From assembly GCA_938048455.1 (NCBI GenBank), contig CALIUY010000018.1, forward strand, positions 24,431 to 88,430: a stretch of 64,000 nt of DNA, in the 5' to 3' direction. The stretch comes from an uncultured Desulfobacterales bacterium (GTDB lineage Bacteria; Desulfobacterota; Desulfobacteria; Desulfobacterales; SpSt-501). The position numbers and the translations under genes were made by a program. The notes under the pieces are model-generated. The model was not told where the DNA came from. It saw only the letters and a program-made list of their open reading frames with translations, and ran no database searches. Positions within the stretch are counted from its first letter, which is position 1; the number at the start of each line of letters is the position of its first letter. This document shows, in pieces, positions 1-8,692 of this stretch.

Positions 1-54
1 TGGAAAGAACGCATTTTCAGTAGATTGGCTTGGAAACCCCTTTGCGGGCCGTCA

Positions 55-72
55 TGGCACACATCTTGATTG
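55..72 (+). promoter_or_regulatory. Sigma-54-like promoter before the first TSUP gene
   Basis: The sequence reads TGGCAC, five bases, then TTGATTG, matching the -24 half of the RpoN consensus fully and the -12 half with GA in place of the usual GC. It lies about 95 bases ahead of the TSUP start. An almost identical box occurs at 6283-6300 ahead of a Cache kinase, which is why a real element is more likely than chance. No NtrC-type activator gene is in the window. Confidence 0.55.
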
Positions 73-165
73 GCCTCTTTGTCGGATGGGACGCAGAACG
101 CCTGCGGGTGGAATTTCGAGGCCCCGAAGTTGAAAAACCGACCACCCCGAGAAGGAGGGATCGTC

Positions 166-1215
166 ATGTCGGAAGAACAGGTCAAGAAAGCCGGATGGGA
201 AATCGCGCAGAAATTGGACAAGGAAAAAACCGCCTGGGAGCGGCTGATCCCGGAGAAAAGCCAGATCAAGGCCGCCCTTTACAGCATGGGCATTCTCTTC
301 GTCGTCTTTCTGATCGGCTGCTGGCTGGCCGGAAACCCCTTCGAGGCGACGCAGCGCATCCCCTCGAAAATCGTGAAAGAGATGGGCTGGGTGGGCACCA
401 ACGAATGGGCGATCATCTGGAGCGTGGTCTGGATCGCCATGTTTTTCGAGTTTATGGACGCGACCGCCGGCATGGGCTTCGGCACGGCGATCACGCCTCT
501 TCTGCTGCTCATCGGTTTCGATCCCAAGCAGATCGTCCCGGTGGTCATGATCCAGCAGGGCGTGGCCGGGTTGATCGGCACCTTCCTGCACGCCGAGTAC
601 CAGAACGTGGAATGGAAGTTCAAACCGATGTCGGAGACGATCAAGCTCTGGCTCTACATCGCCATCCCCGGCATGGCGGCCGTCGCCTTCTCGGTCACCT
701 CGGTCTACGCGGTCTTCAAGGTGGCCAAGGTCTGGATCAACCTCTATGTTTGTGCGCTTCTGCTCGGTATGGGGCTGATCTCCCTCTACCAGGGGATGAG
801 CCGCAGGGAGCGGCCCTATCGTCCCAAGCGCATGATCTTCTTCGCCGCGCTCGCCGGTTTCAACAAAGGCGTCGGCGGGGGCGGCTACGGCCCGGTGGTC
901 ACGATCGGCGGTCTGCTTTCCGGGGTGCCGGCGAAGAGCATGATGGCCGTGACCGCGATCAGTGAGGGCACGGTCAGCACCTTTTCGATCCTCGTCTGGC
1001 TGGCGATGCTCTCCGGCGGGGTGGTGATCGACTACCTGCTGCTGCCCTCGATGATGATCGCGACCATTCTCTCCGCGGTGGTCGCCCCGTGGGCGACGCG
1101 CGTCTTCCCGGAGCGCATCTGGCAGGTCGTGGTTCCGGCCTACAGCCTGATCCTCGCCTTTTACAGCACCTACAAAGCCTGGCCGGACATCAAGAAGGCG
1201 CTCGGCATCTCCTGA
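166..1215 (+). CDS. TSUP (TauE/SafE) family anion permease
   Basis: This 349-residue polytopic membrane protein belongs to the TSUP family, whose members move sulfite, sulfoacetate, thiosulfate or related organosulfur anions across the inner membrane. Two related halves are visible: one around residues 90-150 with a Gly-rich segment (MGFGTAITPLLLLIGF), and one around 215-260 (NKGVGGGGYGPVV). The substrate cannot be read from sequence. The ATG at 166 is chosen because GGAGG precedes it by six bases; an in-frame start 96 bases upstream has no ribosome site and encodes a non-membrane leader. A sigma-54-like box lies upstream. The following small membrane protein and receiver-CBS protein are probably co-transcribed. 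Confidence 0.9.
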   Translation: MSEEQVKKAGWEIAQKLDKEKTAWERLIPEKSQIKAALYSMGILFVVFLIGCWLAGNPFEATQRIPSKIVKEMGWVGTNEWAIIWSVVWIAMFFEFMDATAGMGFGTAITPLLLLIGFDPKQIVPVVMIQQGVAGLIGTFLHAEYQNVEWKFKPMSETIKLWLYIAIPGMAAVAFSVTSVYAVFKVAKVWINLYVCALLLGMGLISLYQGMSRRERPYRPKRMIFFAALAGFNKGVGGGGYGPVVTIGGLLSGVPAKSMMAVTAISEGTVSTFSILVWLAMLSGGVVIDYLLLPSMMIATILSAVVAPWATRVFPERIWQVVVPAYSLILAFYSTYKAWPDIKKALGIS

Positions 1216-1330
1216 TCGATTCTGCAGGGAGGCTCCCCGTCGCCGCCTGCCGACCTCCCTGCATCGCGGGGGACCCCGGAAACGGGGTCCCTCCTTCCCC
1301 GCAGGCGGAAAAAGAAGAGGAGACGATCGC

Positions 1331-1810
1331 ATGCTTCCGCAGCCGCAACGAAGCTACGCCGAACGCCGCATGACGGCCTTCGGGCTCAACCTCGTCGTCA
1401 TGGCCCTCTGTTTCGCTCTGTATGAGCTGGGCTTCTTCGGGCGGGTGGAAGGCCCGCTCGCGCCGGCGAACATCGGCCGGGCGCTGGCCGGGCTGGGATT
1501 TACGGTCTCTTCCTTTCAGGCCTTGCTGGTCGCCGTCTTCCTCGTCCTGCTCGGTTGGAACTGGGTCGTCAATCTGGTCGCCCATTTCACCGGCAGACGC
1601 CTGACCTGCAGCGAGGAGAGCGCCGAGCAAGGTCGCTGCGGCGAGCCGGTCGTCCGCCGGCGCCGTCCCGACGGCCGGGGCTGGCTCTACACCTGCCCGC
1701 GGGGGCACCGGCGCACCGAGGCGCACTTTCACCCCCTGCGCAAGGGGAAGCTCGCCAATTCGCTTCTGCTCGCCGGCCTGGCCGCGGCGCTGAGTTTCTA
1801 CCTCAGCTGA
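1331..1810 (+). CDS. Small membrane protein with a Cys/His zinc-ribbon-like loop
   Basis: This 159-residue protein of no recognised family has hydrophobic segments near residues 15-37, 58-80 and 140-157. Between the second and third lies a soluble, Arg-rich loop with three cysteines and a C-P-x-G-H element, resembling a small zinc-binding ribbon. A GAGGAGA ribosome site precedes the ATG. It lies between a TSUP permease and a receiver-CBS protein on the same strand, so an accessory role for the permease is an inference from position only. Confidence 0.7.
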   Translation: MLPQPQRSYAERRMTAFGLNLVVMALCFALYELGFFGRVEGPLAPANIGRALAGLGFTVSSFQALLVAVFLVLLGWNWVVNLVAHFTGRRLTCSEESAEQGRCGEPVVRRRRPDGRGWLYTCPRGHRRTEAHFHPLRKGKLANSLLLAGLAAALSFYLS

Positions 1811-1952
1811 CCCGTCACGCAGCCGGTCCCGAAGCGGGAGCGGGCCGAGTTTGCGCCCGATGGATGGGGCGTGATAAGAGTTCACCGAAGTCGGCCCCAA
1901 GACGGATCCGGGGCCTGGCCGCGAAGGGGAATCCCTTCGCAAGGAAGCCTCC

Positions 1953-2789
1953 ATGGGGCGACCGATCCGCGTCCTCCTCGTCGACGACGAGGAGCGTTTC
2001 GTCGCCAACCTCGAGCGCCTGCTGCGCAGTCGCGGCTTTGAGGTCGCCTCCGCGCTCGACGGCCCTTCCGCGATCGAGCGGCTCGAGCAAACGGAGGGGG
2101 TCGACGTCGTTCTTCTCGACGTGCGCATGCCGGGCATGGACGGAATCGAGGTGTTGCGGGCGATCAAGCGGCGCGCTCCCGAGACCGAAGTCCTCATGCT
2201 GACCGGGGATGCGACCGTGCAGAAGGGCATCGAGGCCATGCGTGAAGGCGCCCTCGATTACCTGATGAAACCCTGCGACATCGAGGACCTCACGGCCAAA
2301 ATCGAGGACGCCGTCCGGCTCGAGGCCATTCGTCGCCGACCGGTGCTCTGGCCGCGGCGTCTGGTCAAGGAGATCACCCTGCCGGCTTTCATCCGCCTCG
2401 AACCCGAGGATCCGCTCCCGCGGGCGCTTGAAGCGTTTCTTGGGCAGCCCGGCATGAGCGCCCGGGACGAGCTTTATGTGCTCGACGCCGGGGATCGTTT
2501 CCGGGGGGTCATCGCCCGCGGTGATCTGCTGGCGGCCGCCCGGCGGCATCGCGCCGACCCCGGCATCCGCTGGGCGGACCTCGTCGCCCACCCGGAGTGG
2601 CTGCCGTCTCTGCCGTGCGCCGCGGTCCTGCGTGCGGAGCATCCGACGGCGATCGACCCCGAGGCCGATCTCGAGGCCGCCGCCCGTCGCATGCTGGCCG
2701 ACCGTGTGCGCTGCATGCCGGTTCTGGAGGGCGAGCGGGTGATCGGGATCGTGCGTTTAAGCGACGTTCTGCGCCATCTCGGCCAGTAA
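1953..2789 (+). CDS. Response regulator with receiver and paired CBS domains
   Basis: Residues 4-120 form a CheY-like receiver with the acidic pair (LLVDDEE), the phospho-acceptor Asp in VVLLDVRMPGMDG, a Thr in LMLTGD and a Lys in MKPCD. Residues 140-278 form a CBS pair, the second half ending RVIGIVRLSDVLRHLG. CBS pairs usually bind adenine nucleotides or SAM. There is no DNA-binding, cyclase or methylesterase output. The fusion suggests that phosphorylation and nucleotide binding are integrated in one switch. A separate CBS protein adjoins a separate receiver at 30901-31909, the split version of this arrangement. The atypical kinase at 2827 follows immediately. Confidence 0.9.
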   Translation: MGRPIRVLLVDDEERFVANLERLLRSRGFEVASALDGPSAIERLEQTEGVDVVLLDVRMPGMDGIEVLRAIKRRAPETEVLMLTGDATVQKGIEAMREGALDYLMKPCDIEDLTAKIEDAVRLEAIRRRPVLWPRRLVKEITLPAFIRLEPEDPLPRALEAFLGQPGMSARDELYVLDAGDRFRGVIARGDLLAAARRHRADPGIRWADLVAHPEWLPSLPCAAVLRAEHPTAIDPEADLEAAARRMLADRVRCMPVLEGERVIGIVRLSDVLRHLGQ

Positions 2790-2826
2790 ACCGAAACGGC
2801 CGCGGGCAAGAGCCAGGAGAAAGCCG

Positions 2827-3831
2827 ATGAATCGCGCGCCCCGCGTCTCCGGCGATTTTCCCTATTTCCGGGGCCTATGGCGCACCACGGTCGCCCGGCT
2901 GCTCGCCGCCGCGCTTGTTCCCCTGGTTCTCCTGGCGGCCTGGATTTTCGGCGCCGCCGACTTCGAAAACCCCACCGCAAGCCTCCAGGAAATCCGGCAG
3001 GCCGCGCTTGCCTTTCTGCTCCTGGGCGGGGCGTTTTCCGCTTTCGTAGTGCTCCGGACCGCCAACCGCCTCTTTCATCGCCTGGAGGCGAAACGGCGCG
3101 AGAATCGTCTCCTGTTCCGCCAGCTGCAGCACGCCCACCGCCGGGCCTCGGCGGGCCGCCTCGCCGAGGGAGCCCTCGAGGAGATGACCGACAGTCTGGC
3201 CAACATCTCGAGCGCCTGCCAGTGGCTGCGGGCGCTGTGGGGCGACCGCGGGCGGAAGGAGCCCGACCCCGAGGAGGTCGACGGAACGCTCGAGCAGATC
3301 GAAGCCGAGGTGCATCGCAGCGGGAACCTGCTGCGCCGCGGCCTCGAGCTCGCCCGCCCGTCGGGGGGACCGGTCTGCCTGGAATTCAGCGTCAACGAGC
3401 TTCTGACGGAGTTGCTGCCGCTTTTGCGACGCGAACTGTTCTTCAAGCGGATCCGCGTGTTCCGTACTCCCCACGAGCCCGAGGCCCGGATCCTGGGCGA
3501 CCCGGACGATCTGCGCCAGGTGCTGCAGAACCTGATCGAAAACGCCGCCGCCGCCAGCCCCGTCGGCGGGGAGGTCGCGATCGAGACCGCCGCGGAGGAG
3601 GGCCGCCTGCGCCTGACGGTCCGCGACACGGGCCCGGGAATCCCCGCCGAGCGCCTCGAGACGATCTTCGAGCCCTTCGCCCCGGGGCGGCCCGAGGGCC
3701 TCGGCCTGGGCTTGAGCATCAGCCGTGCGATCGTGGAACGGATGGGCGGCCGCCTCCGCGCCGAAAACGCACCCGCCGGGGGCGCGGCGTTTACGGTCGA
3801 GCTTCCCCTGCGTCGTCCGGGTCGCCCCTGA
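2827..3831 (+). CDS. Histidine-kinase-like protein lacking the phosphoacceptor His
   Basis: Two membrane segments lie near residues 16-39 and 55-78. They are followed by a DHp-like helix pair and a complete HATPase_c domain: N box LQNLIENAAAAS, G1 box DTGPGIP, F box FEPFAP and G2 box GLGLSIS. In the helix where the other kinases of this window read VAHEINNPL, this one reads ALEEMTDSL, placing Glu118 where the His should be. ATP binding looks intact but canonical autophosphorylation does not. It may act as a pseudokinase, a partner for a heterodimer, or a phosphatase. AGGAGA lies nine bases before the ATG. It follows the receiver-CBS gene by 37 bases. Confidence 0.85.
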   Translation: MNRAPRVSGDFPYFRGLWRTTVARLLAAALVPLVLLAAWIFGAADFENPTASLQEIRQAALAFLLLGGAFSAFVVLRTANRLFHRLEAKRRENRLLFRQLQHAHRRASAGRLAEGALEEMTDSLANISSACQWLRALWGDRGRKEPDPEEVDGTLEQIEAEVHRSGNLLRRGLELARPSGGPVCLEFSVNELLTELLPLLRRELFFKRIRVFRTPHEPEARILGDPDDLRQVLQNLIENAAAASPVGGEVAIETAAEEGRLRLTVRDTGPGIPAERLETIFEPFAPGRPEGLGLGLSISRAIVERMGGRLRAENAPAGGAAFTVELPLRRPGRP

Positions 3832-3843
3832 GCGAGGGGTGCC

Positions 3844-6144
3844 GTGATCGCGCGCGAGCAGATCAAGCAGGCGATCGAGGCCATCGCCCGGCGGGCTCCC
3901 GACATCGGCCGCGCGCTCGACGAGCTGCTCGCCGTCGGCCGCATCGAGACGGCCGACGGCGAAACCGCCGCCGCCCTTTTCCCCGACCTCTGTTTTCGCT
4001 TCGACGGCCGCCCCGTGCTCGTGCGCAAGGTTCTCTTCGTCAAAGAGGGAACCGCCGCGCTCGAACGCGGGCTGCTGATTCGCTACGGCGAAATGCGGCG
4101 CAAGCAGGAGCTGGCGCTCGCCCGCCGCCGGCTCGATTTCCTGCAGGCGGCCCGGGAGGTGCGCCTTGCCGGGTTAACCACGCTCGTCGACTACGAGCTC
4201 GCGCTCGCCCGCCGCCGCGCGGCGGGCCGCGAGGAGGCGCTGCGTCGGCTTCAGGCGCTCGCGGAGGGCCCGAGCGCGGGGGGCATCCCCCGGGATCCCG
4301 GAGCGCCGGAAGTGCTTTTCCACGGCGAACTCGAAAGCGGCCGGGAGCTTTTGTTCGCTCGATTTCCGTTCTGCCGCGAAGCCCTGCTCCAGGTCGCCGA
4401 GATCAACCTCGAGTTTTTCGATGTCCGCGGTCTGCTGGAGGCCTTGCGGCACGGCCGCGAGGATTGGATTTTCGCCGCGATCTCGGAGGGACGCATCCTC
4501 GGACTGCTCGGCCTTACCTTGCGAAACGAATTTTTCCAGCGCCTCCTCGAGATCACCCAGATCGCCACCGTGCGCGGCCGAACCGGCGAGGAGGGCCCGC
4601 CTCCCCCCCGCGGCGTCGGACGATTTCTCGTGGCCGGGACCTATCTCTTCTGGAAGCGGGATCTTCCCCGCGTCCGTTACCTCGTGCTCGATTCCGAGAT
4701 CAGCGCCCGCGGCTTTTACGATCGACTGGGATTTTCTTTCCGTCCTCCCCATCGTTACCGGCTCTCCTCCCCCGGCCCGGAACTCCTCGCCGCCGTTTTG
4801 CCGCTGCTCGAAAACCTGCCCGATGCTCCGCCGCGGCTCGTCCACGAAATCCTCGGCCACGTTTGCCGACAGATTCGCCGCCCGCGCCGTATCCTGTTCG
4901 GAACGGCCGACGCACGCTCCCCGGGGGATCGGGAGCTCATCCGGCGGGCGCTCGGTGCGCGGCGCTACCCGGAAATCGCCGTCACGGTCACGCGCCGGCT
5001 GCTGCGTCGCGGGCGAAGCCTTTCCGGACTCGACGAGTTGCTCGCCATCGCCCAGCAGAATCCTGAAGTCCGCCGGCGCTTCCTGCCGGAGGATCAACCC
5101 GCCGTGGGTGTCTGCCTGGATCCGCGCTTTCGCCGGCATCTCGAGGGGGTCTTCCACATCGAAAGCGCGGCCCGGTTCGATGCCATCCGGGAGGCGATCG
5201 AAGATCCCTCGCTCGCCGGAAACCTCGTCTTCGTCCCCGCCCGGCAGGCGACCCTCGAGGAACTCGGCTGGGTGCACACGCCGGAGTACATCGCACGCAT
5301 CGCCGGCACGGCCGGCCGCCCCCTCACCTCTTTCGACCTCGACACGCAGGCCGGAGCGGACACGTGGGAAACCGCATGCCTTGCCGTCGGCGCCGTATTC
5401 GTCCTGCTCGAGGAGATCTGGCGCGGACGACTGCGGCGCGGCTTCGCCGCCGTCCGGCCGCCGGGACACCACGCCGAAGCCGACCGGGCGATGGGTTTTT
5501 GCCTTTTCAACAACGCCGCCCTGGGCGCTTGTTACCTGCAGCGCCGCCACGGAGTCCGACGGCTGTTGATCGTGGACCTCGACGCGCACCACGGAAACGG
5601 CATCCAGCGGACGTTCTACGAAACCGACGAGGTGCTGTTCGTTTCGCTCCACCAGTTCCCGGGCTTTCCGGGAACGGGAAAGCTCGGCGAAACGGGCCGC
5701 GGCCGCGGCGAAGGCTTCACGGTCAACGTCCCCCTTCCCGCCGGCTGCGGGGACGAGGACTATCTCGCCGTGCTCCATCATCTGGTGCGCCCCATCGCCC
5801 GGGCTTACCGGCCGGAGATGATCCTGGTCCCCGTGGGCTTTGATCTATGGCCTCGGGACCGCCTGGCCGGCATGCGCGTTTCCGCCGAGGGATACGGTGG
5901 GATGACCGGTCTGCTGGCGGAACTCGCGACCGAGCTCTGCGGGGGACGCATCGCCTTCATCCTGGAGGGGGGCTACAGCGTCGAGGGAATCCGCGCCTGC
6001 GGCCTGCGGCTGCTCCAGGCGCTCTGCCGGCCCAACGCGGTCAATCTCGAGGCGCTCGAGCGGGCGGCCGCAAGGCCGCCGACGCTGCCCGCACTCCGGA
6101 AGGCCATCGAAGTCCACCGCGAACGATGGAGGATCTTGCGCTGA
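3844..6144 (+). CDS. GNAT acetyltransferase and histone deacetylase-family fusion
   Basis: This 766-residue protein has an unassigned N-terminal part (1-185). A GNAT-like fold follows around 190-305, with an acetyl-CoA loop-like RGVGRFL and a terminal ARGFYDRLGF. A histone deacetylase/AcuC-family domain lies from about 420 to 735. The deacetylase has all key residues: His542-His543 in PGHHA, Asp580 and His582 in DLDAHHGNG, and Asp667 in VGFD, the expected zinc ligands and general base/acid. A writer and an eraser of lysine acetylation on one chain is unusual. Substrates are unknown; an acyl-CoA synthetase is a possible candidate (one is at 27678). It starts 13 bases after the kinase-like gene and is probably co-transcribed with it. 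Confidence 0.85.
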   Translation: MIAREQIKQAIEAIARRAPDIGRALDELLAVGRIETADGETAAALFPDLCFRFDGRPVLVRKVLFVKEGTAALERGLLIRYGEMRRKQELALARRRLDFLQAAREVRLAGLTTLVDYELALARRRAAGREEALRRLQALAEGPSAGGIPRDPGAPEVLFHGELESGRELLFARFPFCREALLQVAEINLEFFDVRGLLEALRHGREDWIFAAISEGRILGLLGLTLRNEFFQRLLEITQIATVRGRTGEEGPPPPRGVGRFLVAGTYLFWKRDLPRVRYLVLDSEISARGFYDRLGFSFRPPHRYRLSSPGPELLAAVLPLLENLPDAPPRLVHEILGHVCRQIRRPRRILFGTADARSPGDRELIRRALGARRYPEIAVTVTRRLLRRGRSLSGLDELLAIAQQNPEVRRRFLPEDQPAVGVCLDPRFRRHLEGVFHIESAARFDAIREAIEDPSLAGNLVFVPARQATLEELGWVHTPEYIARIAGTAGRPLTSFDLDTQAGADTWETACLAVGAVFVLLEEIWRGRLRRGFAAVRPPGHHAEADRAMGFCLFNNAALGACYLQRRHGVRRLLIVDLDAHHGNGIQRTFYETDEVLFVSLHQFPGFPGTGKLGETGRGRGEGFTVNVPLPAGCGDEDYLAVLHHLVRPIARAYRPEMILVPVGFDLWPRDRLAGMRVSAEGYGGMTGLLAELATELCGGRIAFILEGGYSVEGIRACGLRLLQALCRPNAVNLEALERAAARPPTLPALRKAIEVHRERWRILR

Positions 6145-6282
6145 GGTCAAGGGCCGCAACGTCTCCTCCTGGTGGACACCGCTTCCGTTCCGAGTCCTCC
6201 AGGGATGAACCCCCGTTCGGATCCGAAGCGTGAAACGGCCCTTTTTTGGCCTTGGAGAGCCTCGCCGAAACCCTTCCCCGGG

Positions 6283-6300
6283 TGGCACATTTCTTGATTG
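6283..6300 (+). promoter_or_regulatory. Sigma-54-like promoter before Cache kinase
   Basis: TGGCAC, five bases, TTGATTG: the same arrangement as at 55-72, including the A in the -12 GA dinucleotide and the bases that follow. It lies 75 bases ahead of the kinase ATG in the 230-base gap after the GNAT-deacetylase gene. Just upstream, GGCC arms enclose a T-rich loop (6237-6252) that could be a weak terminator; nothing else is recognisable in the gap. Confidence 0.55.
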
Positions 6301-6374
6301 TTCTGCAGGCAAAACCCCAGGACGAGGTCAGTCTTTCCGGCCGGCGCTGCCGGCCAGCTCGAACCGGAGACCCG

Positions 6375-8168
6375 ATGGCGGCAAACTCCTCCGAGACCCC
6401 ACACGCCGATAGCGCCCCGGCGGCCCCGCCGGAATTTTCCGACGAACGTCGGGCTTCCCTCTCACGGCTTTTCCGCCGCATCGTCTGGTTGACCCTGCTG
6501 TCGTCCCTGGTGCCGCTGCTGGCCGTCGGCTGGGCGATCAACCTGCATTACAGCCGCTTCGCCCGCGAGCGCCTGCTCGACTTTTTTCAATCCCAGGTGG
6601 AGGACCACCGCCGCTGGATCGAACGGTTTCTCTACGAACAGACCACCCAGCTTCAGCTCGTCGCCCGCACCCACGACCTCGCCGGGCTGACCCGGCCGGG
6701 GGCGCTCGCGCGGGTCTTCGAGCTCTTCAATCAGAAGGAGAAAACCTTCACCGACCTGGGCGTCATCGGCGACGACGGCTTTCACCGCGCCTACGTCGGC
6801 CCCTACGACCTCTGGAGCCGAAACTACTCGCGCGAGCACTGGTTCGGCCAGGTGATGGAGCGCGGGGTCTACGTAAGCGACATGTTCATGGGATTCCGCC
6901 GCGAGCCCCACTTCATCATCGCCGTCACCCAGACGGAAGGCGGGCGGGTCTGGATTCTGCGGGCGACCATCCATACCGAGGCCTTCCGCGCGCTCGTCGA
7001 AAACGTGCGCATCGGCCAAACCGGCATGGTCTATCTGCTGAACGCCGAGGGCCTCTACCAGACCAGCCCGCGCGGCCGGGCGGCGATCATGGACCAATCC
7101 CCCTACCCCGTGGGCGAACCCCACACGGACATCCGGCTGCGGACGATCGAGGAGCTGCCGGGGCCGGAGGGGCGGCCGCTGCCGCGCCAAATCGCCTGCG
7201 AGGCCTGGCTGCAAAACCCCCGCTGGCTGCTCGTGGTGCAGCAGGAATACGACGAGGCCTTGGCCGACGTGAACCACGCCAACCGCTGGACGCTCATCTT
7301 CCTTCTCGCCAGCGCGGCGACCATCCTGCTCGTGACCGTGGGCGTCACGCGTCACATGATCGGCCTGATCCGCCGCCGCGACGAGCAGACCGACCGGCTG
7401 AACGAGCGGCTGCTGCAGGCGGGAAAACTCGCCGCGATCGGCGAGCTCTCGGCGGGGGTGGCCCACGAGATCAACAACCCGCTGGCGATCCTCTTGACCG
7501 AGCGTCAGCTGCTCCTCGACTGCGCCGCGCGCCACCCGCTGCCGGAGGGCGAGTTTCGCGAGCAGTTCGAGGATTCGATGAACCAGATCGACATCCAGGT
7601 CCAGCGCTGCAAGCGGATCACCCAGAACCTGCTGCGCTTCGCGCGGCGCACGGAGTCGAAGCTCGAAACGCTCGATGTGAACGCGTTCGTCCGCGAGGTG
7701 ATCGAACTCATGGAGCGCGAGGCGAAAACGAGCGGGATCCGCTTCCATGCCGAGCTCGACGCCGCGCTTCCGCCCGTGGTCTCCGACCCCTCGCAACTCC
7801 AACAGGTGCTGCTCAACCTCATCACCAACGCCGTCGACGCCCACGAGGGAAAACCCTACGGCGCGATCCGCATCGCCACCCGTGCCGATACCGCCGCGCG
7901 GCGCTTCGCCTTGCAGGTCGCCGACACCGGCTCCGGCATCCGCCCGGAGCACCTGCCGCGCATCTTCGATCCCTTCTTCACGACGAAGTCCGTCGGCAGG
8001 GGAACCGGGCTGGGACTGGCGATCACCTACGGGATCGTCCAACGCCTGGGCGGAACCATTCGGGTGGCGAGCGAACCGGGGCAGGGAACGGAATTCACGA
8101 TCGACCTGCCCTATGACCCCCCGGCGGATCTGCTTCAGTCCCTGGGCTCCGCCCCCCGGGAGGCCTGA
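6375..8168 (+). CDS. Membrane sensor histidine kinase with Cache-type sensor
   Basis: This 597-residue kinase has TM1 near residues 38-60, a large periplasmic sensor of about 240 residues, TM2 near 310-332, then DHp and HATPase_c domains. The sensor holds AYVGPYDL and WFGQVM with PHFIIAV, shared with the kinases at 13885 and 34080, consistent with a double-Cache fold for small ligands. The phosphoacceptor is His364 in VAHEINNPL. The catalytic domain has NLITNAVDA, DTGSGI and GLGLAI. The ATG at 6375 is chosen for its CGGAGA site; earlier in-frame starts lie over the promoter. The receiver gene 24 bases downstream is the likely partner. Confidence 0.9.
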   Translation: MAANSSETPHADSAPAAPPEFSDERRASLSRLFRRIVWLTLLSSLVPLLAVGWAINLHYSRFARERLLDFFQSQVEDHRRWIERFLYEQTTQLQLVARTHDLAGLTRPGALARVFELFNQKEKTFTDLGVIGDDGFHRAYVGPYDLWSRNYSREHWFGQVMERGVYVSDMFMGFRREPHFIIAVTQTEGGRVWILRATIHTEAFRALVENVRIGQTGMVYLLNAEGLYQTSPRGRAAIMDQSPYPVGEPHTDIRLRTIEELPGPEGRPLPRQIACEAWLQNPRWLLVVQQEYDEALADVNHANRWTLIFLLASAATILLVTVGVTRHMIGLIRRRDEQTDRLNERLLQAGKLAAIGELSAGVAHEINNPLAILLTERQLLLDCAARHPLPEGEFREQFEDSMNQIDIQVQRCKRITQNLLRFARRTESKLETLDVNAFVREVIELMEREAKTSGIRFHAELDAALPPVVSDPSQLQQVLLNLITNAVDAHEGKPYGAIRIATRADTAARRFALQVADTGSGIRPEHLPRIFDPFFTTKSVGRGTGLGLAITYGIVQRLGGTIRVASEPGQGTEFTIDLPYDPPADLLQSLGSAPREA

Positions 8169-8192
8169 GCGAAGGGGGAAAAGGAGGATTCC

Positions 8193-8576
8193 ATGCCGCA
8201 AGCCCACGTTCTCCTCGTCGACGACGAGACCGTCTTCACGCGCAACATCAGCAAGCTGCTCGCCCACCGCGGCTACCGCGTGACGGCCGTGAACTCCGGC
8301 GATGCGGCTCTGCGCGCCCTGGAGGAGCAGCGCTTCGATGTCCTGGTGCTCGACCTCAAGATGCCCGGCTTAGACGGCATCGCCACCCTCCGGGAAATGC
8401 TCAAACTCGGTCTGTTCGTCGAGACGATCATCCTCACCGGCCACGGCTCGATCGATACGGCCCTTGAGGCCGTAAAACTCGGCGCGCACGACTACCTCAC
8501 CAAGCCCTGCGAAATCGACGAGCTCGTCGCCAAAATCGAGTCGGCGCGGGAGAAAGCCCGCGGCCGACCTTCCTGA
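8193..8576 (+). CDS. Receiver-only response regulator
   Basis: This 127-residue protein is a single receiver domain: acidic pair in LLVDDETV, phospho-Asp in VLDLKMPGLDG, Thr in LTGHG and Lys in TKPCE. No output domain follows. It lies directly behind the Cache kinase at 6375 with GGAGG before its ATG, so it is probably that kinase's phosphoacceptor. It could act by protein contact or hand the phosphate to another component. Confidence 0.9.
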   Translation: MPQAHVLLVDDETVFTRNISKLLAHRGYRVTAVNSGDAALRALEEQRFDVLVLDLKMPGLDGIATLREMLKLGLFVETIILTGHGSIDTALEAVKLGAHDYLTKPCEIDELVAKIESAREKARGRPS

Positions 8577-8592
8577 GCCCCCCTTTTTTTGT

Positions 8593-8622
8593 TGAATCGG
8601 CCGCCGATCCGGCGGTATATAA
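8593..8622 (+). promoter_or_regulatory. Sigma-70-type promoter before receiver gene
   Basis: TTGAAT at 8593-8598 and TATATA at 8617-8622 are separated by 18 bases. The spacer contains a small inverted repeat (CCGCC, five bases, GGCGG) that could serve as an operator. The downstream GTG start is at 8693. Confidence 0.55.
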
Positions 8623-8692
8623 GCCTCCTTGCCTTGATCCCGTCCCGGGGCGGCCGGCAGGGCCGCCGCAGACAGGCCGCCAGGAGGCGCTT

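Noticed and set aside
8577..8592. Terminator at the T-run after the first receiver gene
   Set aside because: Seven T residues follow a C-run, but no stem of useful length precedes them.
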